Assembly: GCF_003343245.1 (NCBI RefSeq)
Contig: NZ_CP024901.1
Coordinates: 4,340,001 to 4,404,000 of the forward strand
Direction of reading: 5' to 3'
Origin: Photorhabdus laumondii subsp. laumondii
GTDB taxonomy: Bacteria > Pseudomonadota > Gammaproteobacteria > Enterobacterales > Enterobacteriaceae
DNA length: 64,000 nt
The notes below the pieces were generated by a model, which saw only the letters and a program-made list of their open reading frames with translations, was not told where the DNA came from and ran no database searches. Numbering within the stretch: position 1 is the first letter of the stretch; every line of letters starts with the position of its first letter. Positions 38,701-46,333 of the stretch are shown piece by piece. Both the position numbers and the translations under genes were made by a program.

Positions 38701-41700
38701 CCAGTCCCTGGGTATTATTCAACGTCTGGCGGATGTTCGCTTGCAGGTGGTTGGCCGCCCGTAAAGCGCCCTGAGTATTGTCCACCTGTTGCGCGTTTAC
38801 CGTCAGGTTTTGCGCTTCCAGCCCGTTATCCGTGTGCGCCGTCTCGCGGTTAATCAGGCGAGCGGTGTTCAGGGTCAATTGCTGACCGCCACGGATAAGG
38901 CCGCCGGTGTTATCGGTTTGAGTGTCAACATCAAGCTGAGTGTCGCCCACCGCCTGCACCTGCCCGTGACGATTATCGAGTTGGTGAGTGTTCAGAGTTA
39001 AGGTGTCCGTGGATAACAGTTTGCCATCCCGATTATCCAGCGCGGCGTGTCGGGTATCGATAGCCAACTGTCCGCCTTGAAGATGACCGTGGCGATTGTC
39101 CAGCGGGCCACTGGTGATAGTGGTTTTGCCCTCACCGATAATCTGGCCCTGCTGGTTATCCAGTAACTGCCCGTCGGTATCCAGAGTCAGGGCGTCGGCG
39201 GATTGTAAAGTGCCCTCGCGGTTGGTGAGTTGTCGGCTGTGAATGTTCAGCCCGCTATTTCCGGCTATCTGGCCCTGAGTATTATTGAGCGCGGTGCTGG
39301 TCAGCACGGTTTTGCCGTCCGCTGCGATCATCCCTCCGGTGTTGTCGATGTCGCCGGTGCGCAAAGTTAACTGCCCGCCACTCAATAACCGGCCCGCTTT
39401 TTGGTCGGCATGGTGGGTATTGGTGAGCCCATGCCCGTGGGTATCAACGGCCATCTCGCGACCGGCCTGTAACAGCCCCGCCGTATTATCCAGTTGACCA
39501 CTGTTGACCGTCAGGGTGTCTTCGGCTATCACCTGTCCGGCGGTATTGGTGAAGGGATGGCCTGTGGTCTGGCTGTCAATGTTTTGTGCCAGCAACACCC
39601 CCTGGGTGTTATCCAACGTCTGGCTAGTCGTAGTCAGTCGGGTTTTGGCTTCAAGATGGCCGTGAGCGTTTTGAATAGTTTTGCCAACGGTGAGGGTGGC
39701 GCTGTCCCCGGCGGCAACAATGCTCCTCCGGCGATTATCCAGTTGAGTGGCGCTAAGTTGGAGCGCGTGGCCCGCTTCCAGTTTGCCCGACTGATTATCC
39801 AGCGTGTCTTTGACGGTCAGTTTCAGCGAACCTTGGTCGGCGGCCACGATATTGCCGTGACGATTATCGACGGTCGTTGCCTTAAGGTTCAGGTTGCCAT
39901 TGCCCGCAATAGTGCCGCTGTGGTTATCCAGTATCCGGGTAGTGAGGGACAAGTCATCCTTACCCCATTGTTGCATCACGCCGCCTTGATGGCTCAGGGT
40001 GTCGGCGTTGATGGTTATCTGCCCGGCCTGAGTTTCGGCGTGGTTGAGTTGCAGTTCACCGGCCTGTATCGTCAGGGTGCCATTGGTCAGCAGTTTGCCC
40101 TTATCACCCAGCCACCGTTGCGTGTTGAGCGACAGTTTCCCGTTGCCTGCCAGTTGCACCGTTCCCTGGTTGTTATCGGCCTGATGCGCGGTGAGATGCA
40201 GGTCCTCGCCCTGACTGGCAATAGTGCCCTGATGGTTGTCGAGCCGGTCAGTGGTGAGGGTCAATTTCCCCTGATTGAACACGGTCCCCTCACGGTTATT
40301 CAGGGTGCGGGTATGGAGCGTCAGTTCACCAGTACCGGTCTGATTAATTTTTCCCTTCAAGTTAGAGATATCAGGCGTCGTGAGGTGGATTGCTCGCGCC
40401 ACTAACTGGCCGCCGTCGTTGTTAAACTGGCCCGGGGTTTTCGCGGTCAAACGGTCGGCGTTGACGGTAGCGCGAGCGGTACTGATGCCCAATTGACTGG
40501 CGGTGAGTTGAATCTGGCTGGCTGCGGTCTGGCTGTCGCTCAGGTCAATCCGCTGACTGTGGATAGCCAGCGTATCGGCGGCCAGATTTTTGCCCTTAGC
40601 CTGAACGTGCTGCGCGGTCAGAGTCAATGAGCCGGGTCGGGTAGTGTTGCCGTTATCATCCAGCCCCGCAGCCCATACGCTGTCATGGCTGCTGTGTATC
40701 GTGCCCGCAGTAACGGTGGTATCGCCGCGGGCTTCCACCCGGCCCTGATTATTGAGCGCACCTTTAGCCTGTAAATTCACCGCCGATTGTGACAGCAATT
40801 TGCCGGTGTTAGTGACATCGGCAGACGAGGTTAATTGCAACGTATCCCGACTACTGAGGGTGCCGCGGTTCTCTATCCGGCCCTCGGCGGTGATATGGAC
40901 CTCGCCGGCAGACGCGCCGATATTACCGGCATTATGCACGCCCACCCCCGCTTCGGTGCCTATCAGCCTGATTTTATGGGCATACATGCCGCCCAGCGCC
41001 GCCACATCCAACGCAAACGCCGGGTGCTTTTCATCGTCAATCGATTTTTTCTTCATCTGCTGATGCGTCGCATCGACAATATTGCGCCCGGTGGTCACTT
41101 TCAGGTCTTGCGCGTGTAATTTGGCGTTAATCGCCACGGAGCGGGCGATAATATCGGTGTAACTTTGCTGTGTGCTGTCCATACCGTGTCCGTCAATCCG
41201 CACTTCCCCCTGATTGACATCAAACCCTTTCAGCCGGCCTCGCTCCATCAGCGCTTGTCCGGTAGTGAGCGTGGTGCGATGTGAGTTAATGAACCCGCAA
41301 CCGTTACAGGTGATGCCCGCCGGATTGGCAATAATCACCTCGGCTTTATGCCCGGCCACTTCAATCCAGCCGTTGAGGTGACTGCGGTTATGGTTGTTGA
41401 CTTCATTGAGGATAACGCGGGCATCCCCTTTAGCTAACCACGGATTGCCCGCCACCATGCCGCCGAGTTGCGTCTGCGTAGCCTGATGGCTGTTATTGAG
41501 GATAACTCCCTGTTTATCCACGTCAAACTGACGGTAGGTATTGTGGGAAACGCCATCGGCGCCCGGCGTCTGAATATTGACCTGCGGCGTGCCGTTGGCG
41601 CTGCGAATAATAGTCGGCTGCTGACGCCCCGGTGCCTGTCCGTCGGCCACAATCGCCGCCTGTGCCGTAAGCGAAATTCCGCCAAGGGCGAATAACACCC

Positions 41701-41857
41701 CAAACCGTAGCGCAGTCAGCCGGCAACAACGCTGCGGTGAAGCGGAGCGATGAGCGCGGCGTCCGGTTCTTCCCCGTCCGGCCCGCGCTATCTCGGCCAC
41801 CACCATCCACATCTGGCGGGCCTGATTAAAGATAATACGATATAACTGCTTGTTCAT
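32774..41857 (-). CDS. cdiA: Contact-dependent inhibition effector CdiA (TpsA-type filamentous haemagglutinin)
   Basis: A 3027-residue exported toxin stick. The N-terminus has the extended signal peptide region (MNKQLYRIIFNQARQMWMVV) and a signal ending near A67 (SLTAQA/AIVADG). The TPS haemagglutination domain follows, with NPAG at 178-181 and CNGC at 184-187. Then come long filamentous-haemagglutinin repeats (many NxxG, LDN and AGxxL units), a second repeat region and a pretoxin region. VENN is at 2738-2741; the last 290 residues are the variable toxin (GKIWVGDGAKKTTGNG...). I place the start at the ATG 41857 because TGGAG lies 8 bases upstream and it begins the signal region; a longer frame adds seven residues. 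The product is secreted by CdiB. Confidence 0.93.
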   Translation of the reverse strand: MNKQLYRIIFNQARQMWMVVAEIARAGRGRTGRRAHRSASPQRCCRLTALRFGVLFALGGISLTAQAAIVADGQAPGRQQPTIIRSANGTPQVNIQTPGADGVSHNTYRQFDVDKQGVILNNSHQATQTQLGGMVAGNPWLAKGDARVILNEVNNHNRSHLNGWIEVAGHKAEVIIANPAGITCNGCGFINSHRTTLTTGQALMERGRLKGFDVNQGEVRIDGHGMDSTQQSYTDIIARSVAINAKLHAQDLKVTTGRNIVDATHQQMKKKSIDDEKHPAFALDVAALGGMYAHKIRLIGTEAGVGVHNAGNIGASAGEVHITAEGRIENRGTLSSRDTLQLTSSADVTNTGKLLSQSAVNLQAKGALNNQGRVEARGDTTVTAGTIHSSHDSVWAAGLDDNGNTTRPGSLTLTAQHVQAKGKNLAADTLAIHSQRIDLSDSQTAASQIQLTASQLGISTARATVNADRLTAKTPGQFNNDGGQLVARAIHLTTPDISNLKGKINQTGTGELTLHTRTLNNREGTVFNQGKLTLTTDRLDNHQGTIASQGEDLHLTAHQADNNQGTVQLAGNGKLSLNTQRWLGDKGKLLTNGTLTIQAGELQLNHAETQAGQITINADTLSHQGGVMQQWGKDDLSLTTRILDNHSGTIAGNGNLNLKATTVDNRHGNIVAADQGSLKLTVKDTLDNQSGKLEAGHALQLSATQLDNRRRSIVAAGDSATLTVGKTIQNAHGHLEAKTRLTTTSQTLDNTQGVLLAQNIDSQTTGHPFTNTAGQVIAEDTLTVNSGQLDNTAGLLQAGREMAVDTHGHGLTNTHHADQKAGRLLSGGQLTLRTGDIDNTGGMIAADGKTVLTSTALNNTQGQIAGNSGLNIHSRQLTNREGTLQSADALTLDTDGQLLDNQQGQIIGEGKTTITSGPLDNRHGHLQGGQLAIDTRHAALDNRDGKLLSTDTLTLNTHQLDNRHGQVQAVGDTQLDVDTQTDNTGGLIRGGQQLTLNTARLINRETAHTDNGLEAQNLTVNAQQVDNTQGALRAANHLQANIRQTLNNTQGLVSAGKQLTVGDKSGPASLAINNRQGTLIAGEHAAITAHALSGDGQLLSQGDMAVTLTEDFHHTGNTAANGNLTLKTTGNITNNRQIKAGRALYLGAQNLINSASGEISAKQTQIQVHDTLNNTGLIDGGLTHLTANTLNNTGTGRIYGDQIALQTGTLNNSAQDGKAAVIAARDQLDIGTGTLNNQHHAQIYSVGDMHIGGQLDNALKATGQAGVLNNHAATIEAGRHLKINADRINNTNAGLVTQVVETEKSQHHDAVLSGQTTRYDWSQVDTSHRNKYKVHDAIMPDGSGSNDFYEYQYTRTVRETQVKQSDPGKILAGGNMTLNSAQVTNHDSQIIAGGALDGVIGELHNIATQGERITTDKGRQTHWYAKKKRLKPRFRGTKTSQGKSRSNYAPAPVIETIDLKTLAWQEHTRPQGTDITITDRQTGQIHAAPTTVTPVSGIKNQPLVLPPGQPFELSLPPETVKGQTVDPVIRVVTPDTRLPNNSLYTVQPGSDSHYLVETDPKFTQYKPWLGSDYMRQQLTHDPALVHKRLGDGFYEQRLVRDQITQLTGRRYLPGYNNDEAQFKALMDAGVAFGKQQQLTPGVALSPAQMALLTSDIIWLTNQTVTLPDGTTEVVTVPQVYARVRQGDLRSDGALLAGNTVALNSQGDITNSGTISGRDVTQLTANNLTNSGFIRGGKVDLTAQQTLTNRGGRIQGDDRVTLKGRDITSASTVRGDEANRWLDRPAGIYVQNDNGTLSLNAINNVQLTASDVKNAGKDGHTEITAGHNLTLDTLSTRRTEQGNWGKDNTRHLTQQQDIGSQITGAGEVTLQAGQDLNATAAHVNAGQHLTAQAGNNLTLTTGTASSDLVEHSKQTSKGWLSKSSVETHDEVHDRQALSTTFSGDKVTLQAGKDLNIRGSNVAGTQDVSLNAGHQLTVTTAAESHDETHLRQEKKSGLMGTGGIGFTLGKASQKVTTDSDSQLSKGSTVGSSQGNVTLNAGEQLRVHGSEVIAGKDLTLAGQQVDITSAENRHHTTTKTEQKQSGLTVALSGTAGGAVNSAVQTARAAHNESDPRVKALQNTKAALSGVQAVQAGRLAEAQGSDDKGNNNLAGVSLSYGRQSSRSEQQHRQTTQQGSHLTAGDNLTITAKGDGKGASGQNGDIRIQGSQLQAGKDLQLNAHRDIQLSSSQNTEQTTGKNSSHGSALGVGLTAGPGGTGLNVSANVSRGNGHENGNGVSHTNTTLQAGQTVGLNSGRDTTLKGAQVSGEQITAEVKRHLTLSSEQDSQRYDSKQQNASAGVSATVGPLTNGTASLNASRNKLHSNYDSVQEQTGLFAGKGGYQVNVGDHTQLDGAVIASQADKTKNTLNTGTLGFKDIQNQADFTVEQQSAGVSLGQPTAGQVLNNLAVNGLTGTHNSGHDSSTTHAAVSDGNLIIRDKAHQTQDVANLSRDTDNAANVLSPIFDKEKAQQRLKQAQLIGELSAQMTEIARTEGKIIATKAAKAKLNHISEPDKAAAREKLINAGNKDPSPADINKQVYDTAYTQALNDSGLGTGGTYQKALQAATAAIQGLAGNNLGQALAGGASPYLAGVIKELTTDPQTHQVDTATNTLAHAILGAVAAEVSGNNALSGAAGAASGELAAQVLMKQLYGDGANVSELTEEQKQTISTLSTLAAGLAGGIAGDSTGSAITGAQAGKNAVENNYLSVNELDSFAHQARTCEGESCKQVIKDMVDTNIRNQQEMMDFCNSNPTQCAQKYGYLVDQWPVFERTLKNMDRDGTLPVEFRNYLSAVNTLGQAATGKVGELGWTKRFEAMGMSQETAAAMAMTLPIVMEGAKGPKSSPKSSQNNAGKDAQPELAGKNTSGAENAATYPKLKEDLVQRNLSHIASQDPRLAAVVKGDNGKLNYGIGTGTRTEADRLGKIWVGDGAKKTTGNGWVSADGTRGYRPPSEKPNSAHATTGVQANFETYSIDSKGKINKTGNGHLNILD

Positions 41858-41905
41858 GATTTTTACTCCACACAACACTACCCACTGGCAGTTTTGCTAT
41901 TTGAA

Positions 41906-43570
41906 TTAATACTGCCAATACAGGTTGAATCCGGCCGTGACGGGGGAGGTTTGGAAGCCGGCGGGTTTGGACAGCGGGACGCCGACAAACAGGTCGTAGC
42001 TCACCCCTTTCAGGCTGCCTCGCCAGCCCAGCGCGCTCCCCGCCAGGTGTTTTCCGAGCAGCGTATCGCTGCCCCGTCCGCCCACTTCGCCATAATCCAT
42101 TGCCAGATACAGCGATTGCCCGCGCAGCGGGGTTTGCCAGTCCAGTTCGTTGCGGCTGTACCAACCCCGATCAGCGGATAAGGTCAGCTCGCCATCAAAG
42201 CCGCGTACCGTCCAGCGACCGCCAATCGAGAAGCGATCCTGGGGCGTCAATGGGCTGGCGCTTATCTGACGCAAATATTGGGTCTGATAAAAAAAGGGCT
42301 GAGAAAACAGCGTTAACGGCCCGGCAAGTGTCGCCGAGAACTGGGTGATTTTAGGTAAGGCGGTCCCTTCATTGCGGTACTCTTCCGGTGCCGGTTGTGC
42401 GCCAAACCAGCGCATGCCCTGTTGATAAGTCACCCGGGTATCCAGCGTCGCGCTGCCGATAAAGTGATGATGGGACAGCCCCAGCTTCCAGCCCGCGGTT
42501 TCCCGGCGCTGAACGTCGATTTCAGTGTTATCAATAAAATTGCGAGACGCCCGACGATAAATTTCACCGTTAAGCAGGGTTTTCTGGTCGGCATTACGGT
42601 GCAGCACCCGGCTAAGCTGAACCGCCAGGTTTTGGCTTTTGCCCCGATATTGGATCGCCTGATTCAGCCCGGCTATTGTCTGGGTATAATCGTAATGACT
42701 GGCCGTCACGCTCGCCATCCAGTAGCCGAAGGGCAAAGAGTAATAGAGCGTGTCATTTTGGCTGCCTTTCCCGGCAGACGAATGAATATCGCGTCCACCG
42801 GAGAGATAAAACAGGTCGCTGAGCGCCAGCGGATTATCCAGAAAGAAGGTGAGTCCGCCCTGATAACGTCCGGTGCTTTTGGAGCCGGTATCATCCAGAT
42901 ACGTGGCGACTCGCCAGTGCCGGGACTGACGCCAGTCCAGCACAATATCGCTCTCCCCCGGCTGCTCTGCCGGGACAATATTCATATCCGCCTGCACGGT
43001 GGGGAAACGTTGCAGATTTTCCAGTCCCTGCTCGATATCCCGTAAATCCAGTAATTTTCCTTCACGCGCGGGAAAGGGGGTTATCCGCTGGATATAGTTC
43101 CCGCTGTCAGGGGTATAGCGGATATGCCGGATTTTTCCCGGTATCATCACCAGTTTTAAGGTTTGGGTACGCAAATCCTGACGAGGAACCAGAACCCGGC
43201 TGGTGACATAGCCGTGATTAATGAGCTGATCTTGCAATTGGGTTATCAGCCGGCTAATGCCTTTATCGCCCAGACAATGGTTTTCGCCCTGTTGGGCGAC
43301 AAGCCGGAACGGTAACCAGTGCGGGAAATTTTCGGTACCTGCCAGTCTGACGTGGGTAATGGGAAAACACGGAGTTTCCACCGCAAAGGCGGATGATTCC
43401 CCGGTTTCCGGTACCGACAGGTGAACCTCCGCAGGCGGCGGGGCTAATTGCGTCTCCAGGGCTTGCTGGCGGGCCTGTTGATGAATGAGTTGTTGATCTG
43501 CGATGTCGGCGGCTTGACTACCTGAGACTGCGCTACAAAAAACTATTAATAATACAATACTGCTTTTCAT
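41906..43570 (-). CDS. cdiB: CDI outer-membrane transporter CdiB (TpsB / Omp85-type two-partner secretion)
   Basis: 554 residues with a signal peptide (MKSSIVLLIVFCSAVSGSQA), a proline-rich linker, two POTRA-like segments (CFPITHVRLAGTENFP and YVTSRVLVPRQDLRTQTLKL), then a 16-strand type beta-barrel with the VRGF motif (GGRWTVRGFDGE). It ends in the aromatic residue expected of outer-membrane proteins (NLYWQY). It exports CdiA across the outer membrane. The ATG at 43570 is chosen because it begins the signal peptide; a GTG 13 codons upstream is open but adds a non-signal stretch. cdiA follows after 48 bp. Confidence 0.94.
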   Translation of the reverse strand: MKSSIVLLIVFCSAVSGSQAADIADQQLIHQQARQQALETQLAPPPAEVHLSVPETGESSAFAVETPCFPITHVRLAGTENFPHWLPFRLVAQQGENHCLGDKGISRLITQLQDQLINHGYVTSRVLVPRQDLRTQTLKLVMIPGKIRHIRYTPDSGNYIQRITPFPAREGKLLDLRDIEQGLENLQRFPTVQADMNIVPAEQPGESDIVLDWRQSRHWRVATYLDDTGSKSTGRYQGGLTFFLDNPLALSDLFYLSGGRDIHSSAGKGSQNDTLYYSLPFGYWMASVTASHYDYTQTIAGLNQAIQYRGKSQNLAVQLSRVLHRNADQKTLLNGEIYRRASRNFIDNTEIDVQRRETAGWKLGLSHHHFIGSATLDTRVTYQQGMRWFGAQPAPEEYRNEGTALPKITQFSATLAGPLTLFSQPFFYQTQYLRQISASPLTPQDRFSIGGRWTVRGFDGELTLSADRGWYSRNELDWQTPLRGQSLYLAMDYGEVGGRGSDTLLGKHLAGSALGWRGSLKGVSYDLFVGVPLSKPAGFQTSPVTAGFNLYWQY

Positions 43571-44081
43571 TGACTTGCTATTCCACAATGTTGAAACAGC
43601 ATTAACCACGAATTTAACTTAGCGATCAATATTTAGTGTTGATTATCAACCGGGCAACTAAAATAGGGAGTTGGTCAAGATAGCAGCAAAAACAAGAGGT
43701 TATATGACAAAGCAAAAAACAGGCCAATGTGATTATTTTGTGACAGGATTGTATAAAAAACAGATTAATATTAATCATTTAATAATCAACATTAATAATT
43801 TCAAATTAATTTTATTGTTTTATTTTCATTGTGTGATTCGTATCACATTTTTATCTTTTTATTTCTGTATGAAATTACTTTTAATGTGATGATTATCGTA
43901 AATTTGTGATTAGGAATTACCTTTTATGATTATGTCAGATGATGACTTTTAGCTCGGTTGGCAGAACTGAGCGCTAATTTACGTCACATTTTTGTCTTAT
44001 TACAAACGGCAGTAGCTTTTAAAATTTAGGCTTTCGTGATGATAAAATATCTTCTTTTCTCATTTATCATAGATATACGAA
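43571..44081. other. AT-rich promoter region of cdiBA
   Basis: About 500 bp without a convincing gene; a rightward 72-codon frame has no family resemblance. It is strongly AT-rich and holds the CRP-type palindrome. It is probably the control region of the leftward cdiBAI operon. Confidence 0.5.
43832..43847. promoter_or_regulatory. Perfect CRP-type site upstream of cdiB
   Basis: TGTGATTCGTATCACA matches TGTGA-N6-TCACA exactly. It is 262 bp upstream of the cdiB start codon, with no other gene start nearer on either side. cAMP-CRP control of the CDI operon is the simplest reading; the transcription start is not known. Confidence 0.6.
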
Positions 44082-44208
44082 TATACCCTATGGATTTCAA
44101 GATGCATCGCGACGGCAAGGGAACGAATCCCCGGGAGCATAGGTAACGATGTGACCGGGGTGAGTGAGTGCAGCCAACAAAGAGGCAACTTGAAGGATAA
44201 CGGGTATA
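44082..44208 (+). repeat. ERIC element 2 (127 bp)
   Basis: TATACCCTATGG ... GGGTATA, exactly 127 bp, with the ERIC cores GAATCCCC and GTGACCGGGGTGAGTGAGTG. It lies between the cdiB promoter region and the LuxR-type genes. Confidence 0.93.
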
Positions 44209-44378
44209 GATAGTTCTTAGGCGGTAAGAAAGGATATTTACTGCCGTTTCTTCCTTAAAACGCACAGTAAAGGAGGTTATTGCGTAATAAATCATGCCCG
44301 CTTTTTCCGGTAAATACGGCATATAACGATAACTCAGTTCGTCTATTTCCTCTTGTGAGCATCGCTAAAATTTGAGAC

Positions 44379-45059
44379 TTAAACCAGAATACTGCTTTCA
44401 GGACGTAAAAATCTTTCTGGTACATAAAGATCATAATTATTAAAACGACAATATTCCTCCAATTGCTGAGCAGACCTAACACCAACCTTTCTGTATATTT
44501 GTGCTGTATAGTGTTCAACAGTACGGTAGGAAATATTTAATATTCTGCCAATTTGTTTACTGGTATATTTATGTAAAGAGAGAAAAACAACATCCCATTC
44601 ACGCGGAGTAAATAAATCAGTCGGTGGCTGAAATATAATGGAGGCAGGGAGTTTTCCATAAAATAGACGGGTTAATGAAAAATCCTGGACTTCCCACCCG
44701 TGGAAAATGACTCCGACACATTCGTTTTCATTATTATATAGTGGGTATTTTTCACAAAAATGAGATGATAAGAATTTATCGTTCCCATACATATGTGTTT
44801 CAAGCGAACATACTGTTGTTTCGCTCTTCATTACACTTTGATCATGAAGAACGAATTCTTTTGCAAACTCAGCGCCACTCCAAGGAAGTTCATAATCATA
44901 CCACCCTTCGTAATCAAATGAGTCTGGAAGGTTTTCAAGATGTTTAAGTGCCTTATTGCCATAAATAAAGCATGAATTTTTATCTTTGATCCCCCAAGGC
45001 TCATTACTTTGCTTCATTGTATTAATGACTTGAGGTGAAATAATTAGTTTATTATCCAT
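44379..45059 (-). CDS. PAS4-LuxR type regulator (copy 1)
   Basis: 226 residues. The N-terminal PAS4-like sensor domain covers about 1-140 (NEPWGIKDKNSCFIYGNKAL ... CSLETHMYG ... CEKYPLYNNENECVGVIFHG). A C-terminal LuxR HTH follows: FTPREWDVVFLSLHKYTSKQIGRILNISYRTVEHYTAQIYRKVGV. These LuxR 'solos' have no partner synthase; in Photorhabdus this type is greatly expanded and its ligands are mostly unknown. The ATG at 45059 has AAGGAG 7 bases upstream; a longer frame adds 19 residues and overlaps the next gene. It is the downstream member of a leftward pair with copy 2. Confidence 0.9.
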   Translation of the reverse strand: MDNKLIISPQVINTMKQSNEPWGIKDKNSCFIYGNKALKHLENLPDSFDYEGWYDYELPWSGAEFAKEFVLHDQSVMKSETTVCSLETHMYGNDKFLSSHFCEKYPLYNNENECVGVIFHGWEVQDFSLTRLFYGKLPASIIFQPPTDLFTPREWDVVFLSLHKYTSKQIGRILNISYRTVEHYTAQIYRKVGVRSAQQLEEYCRFNNYDLYVPERFLRPESSILV

Positions 45060-45112
45060 GTTACTACTCCTTTTTTCGCTAGCCTTAAAGTTAGATTCTT
45101 GATATTTTATAA

Positions 45113-45805
45113 TCAATTTAACTCTCTACTGCCAATAGTGACAAATCTTGCTGGAATATAAAGATCAAGTTTATTTTCTTTACAGAAATCTTTTAATTCT
45201 GCATGTAAAGGCAAATTGAATTTTTGGTAAATTGATTGGATATGATTAATCACATCTTCGGAACTTATCATTAATTCTTCACTAATTTTCTCTTCATCTA
45301 ATGAACACAGAGTTAGAAAGAGAACCTCCCATTCAAATTGCGTCAGTGTGTCATTAGGTGGGGTGAATGCCAGTGTTGCCGGAGGAGTTTTTTCATAATA
45401 GTACGAAACAGAAAAATCTTGAGTTTTATACATATGAAAGAAGATCCCAATGCAATCATTATTCTCATCATAAAGTGGAAATTTATCACAAATATAAGTT
45501 TGTTTAATGTTATGCTCCCCAAACTGATGTGTTTCCAGTGAAGTGACGCGTTGCATAGTTTGAATGGTTTTTTGGTCCTGACGATGGAATTCTTCTGCAT
45601 ATTCGGCAATAGGCAAGGGTAATTCCCCCATAGATAGCCCTATAATATCGAAATATTCAGGAAGGTTGAGCAGTTGATAAAAAGCAGGGTTAGCATAAAT
45701 AAATCTTGACTCGCGATCTCTGGCTCCCCAAGGTTCATCGCTTTTATCCCACATCAGCGTTAATTGTGGTGTAATATGATTGGTTTTTTTTCTTATATTT
45801 GACAT
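45113..45805 (-). CDS. PAS4-LuxR type regulator (copy 2, divergent HTH)
   Basis: 230 residues with the same plan: SDEPWGARDRESRFIYANPAF in the PAS4 part, CDKFPLYDENNDCIGIFFHM, then an HTH region LTQFEWEVLFLTLCSLDEEKISEELMISSEDVINHIQSIYQKF. The HTH departs from the consensus (SSEDVINH instead of S-x-TVxxH), so DNA binding may be altered. AAGGAG lies 6 bases before the ATG at 45805. It is 53 bp upstream of copy 1, probably in one transcript. Confidence 0.87.
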   Translation of the reverse strand: MSNIRKKTNHITPQLTLMWDKSDEPWGARDRESRFIYANPAFYQLLNLPEYFDIIGLSMGELPLPIAEYAEEFHRQDQKTIQTMQRVTSLETHQFGEHNIKQTYICDKFPLYDENNDCIGIFFHMYKTQDFSVSYYYEKTPPATLAFTPPNDTLTQFEWEVLFLTLCSLDEEKISEELMISSEDVINHIQSIYQKFNLPLHAELKDFCKENKLDLYIPARFVTIGSRELN

Positions 45806-46333
45806 AGTAACTCCTTAATTATCATTTAGTCATTATCTGAATGAATTGTTTTCTGATGATACAAAAAATAATTTAACTATATAATGTAGTATAACAATTA
45901 TCCAGCCAAAGACTGTATGTTTATTAATTTTATTATGGTATTATAAATACCAAACAATATAAGGAAAAATATTATTTTTATTGGAGATTATTTAAGTGAT
46001 TTATTTTTCCAGTTAAAAATTGCACGCACATAATAATTTATTAAGGCTCCCAGTGTTCACTCTTAATCCAGAAAAAAATGGCTCATAGATTTAAAGTATT
46101 TTGGTGGAATATAAAGATCATAATGATTTTTTTCGCAAAACAGTTTCAACTCAATAATTGATCCGATTAATAATTTCTCATAGATACTTTGGAAATACTT
46201 TTCCAAAGTACGACATGAAATTTTCATTTCATTAGCGATACATTGATTACTGATTCCACGGCAGAATAAAAAGATCACTATCCATTCTTTTTCTGTCAAT
46301 ATATTATTAGGTGGTCTAAGCTTAACAGATATA

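Noticed and set aside
33563..41119. Many rightward ORFs opposite cdiA
   Set aside because: They are complementary-strand shadows of the repetitive cdiA coding sequence.
32774..41857. CRISPR or tandem-repeat array within cdiA
   Set aside because: The periodic signal comes from degenerate filamentous-haemagglutinin repeats; there are no identical short repeats with unique spacers.
43671..43889. 72-codon ORF upstream of cdiB
   Set aside because: Very AT-rich, low-complexity I/N/F/L sequence without a ribosome site, lying in the likely promoter region.
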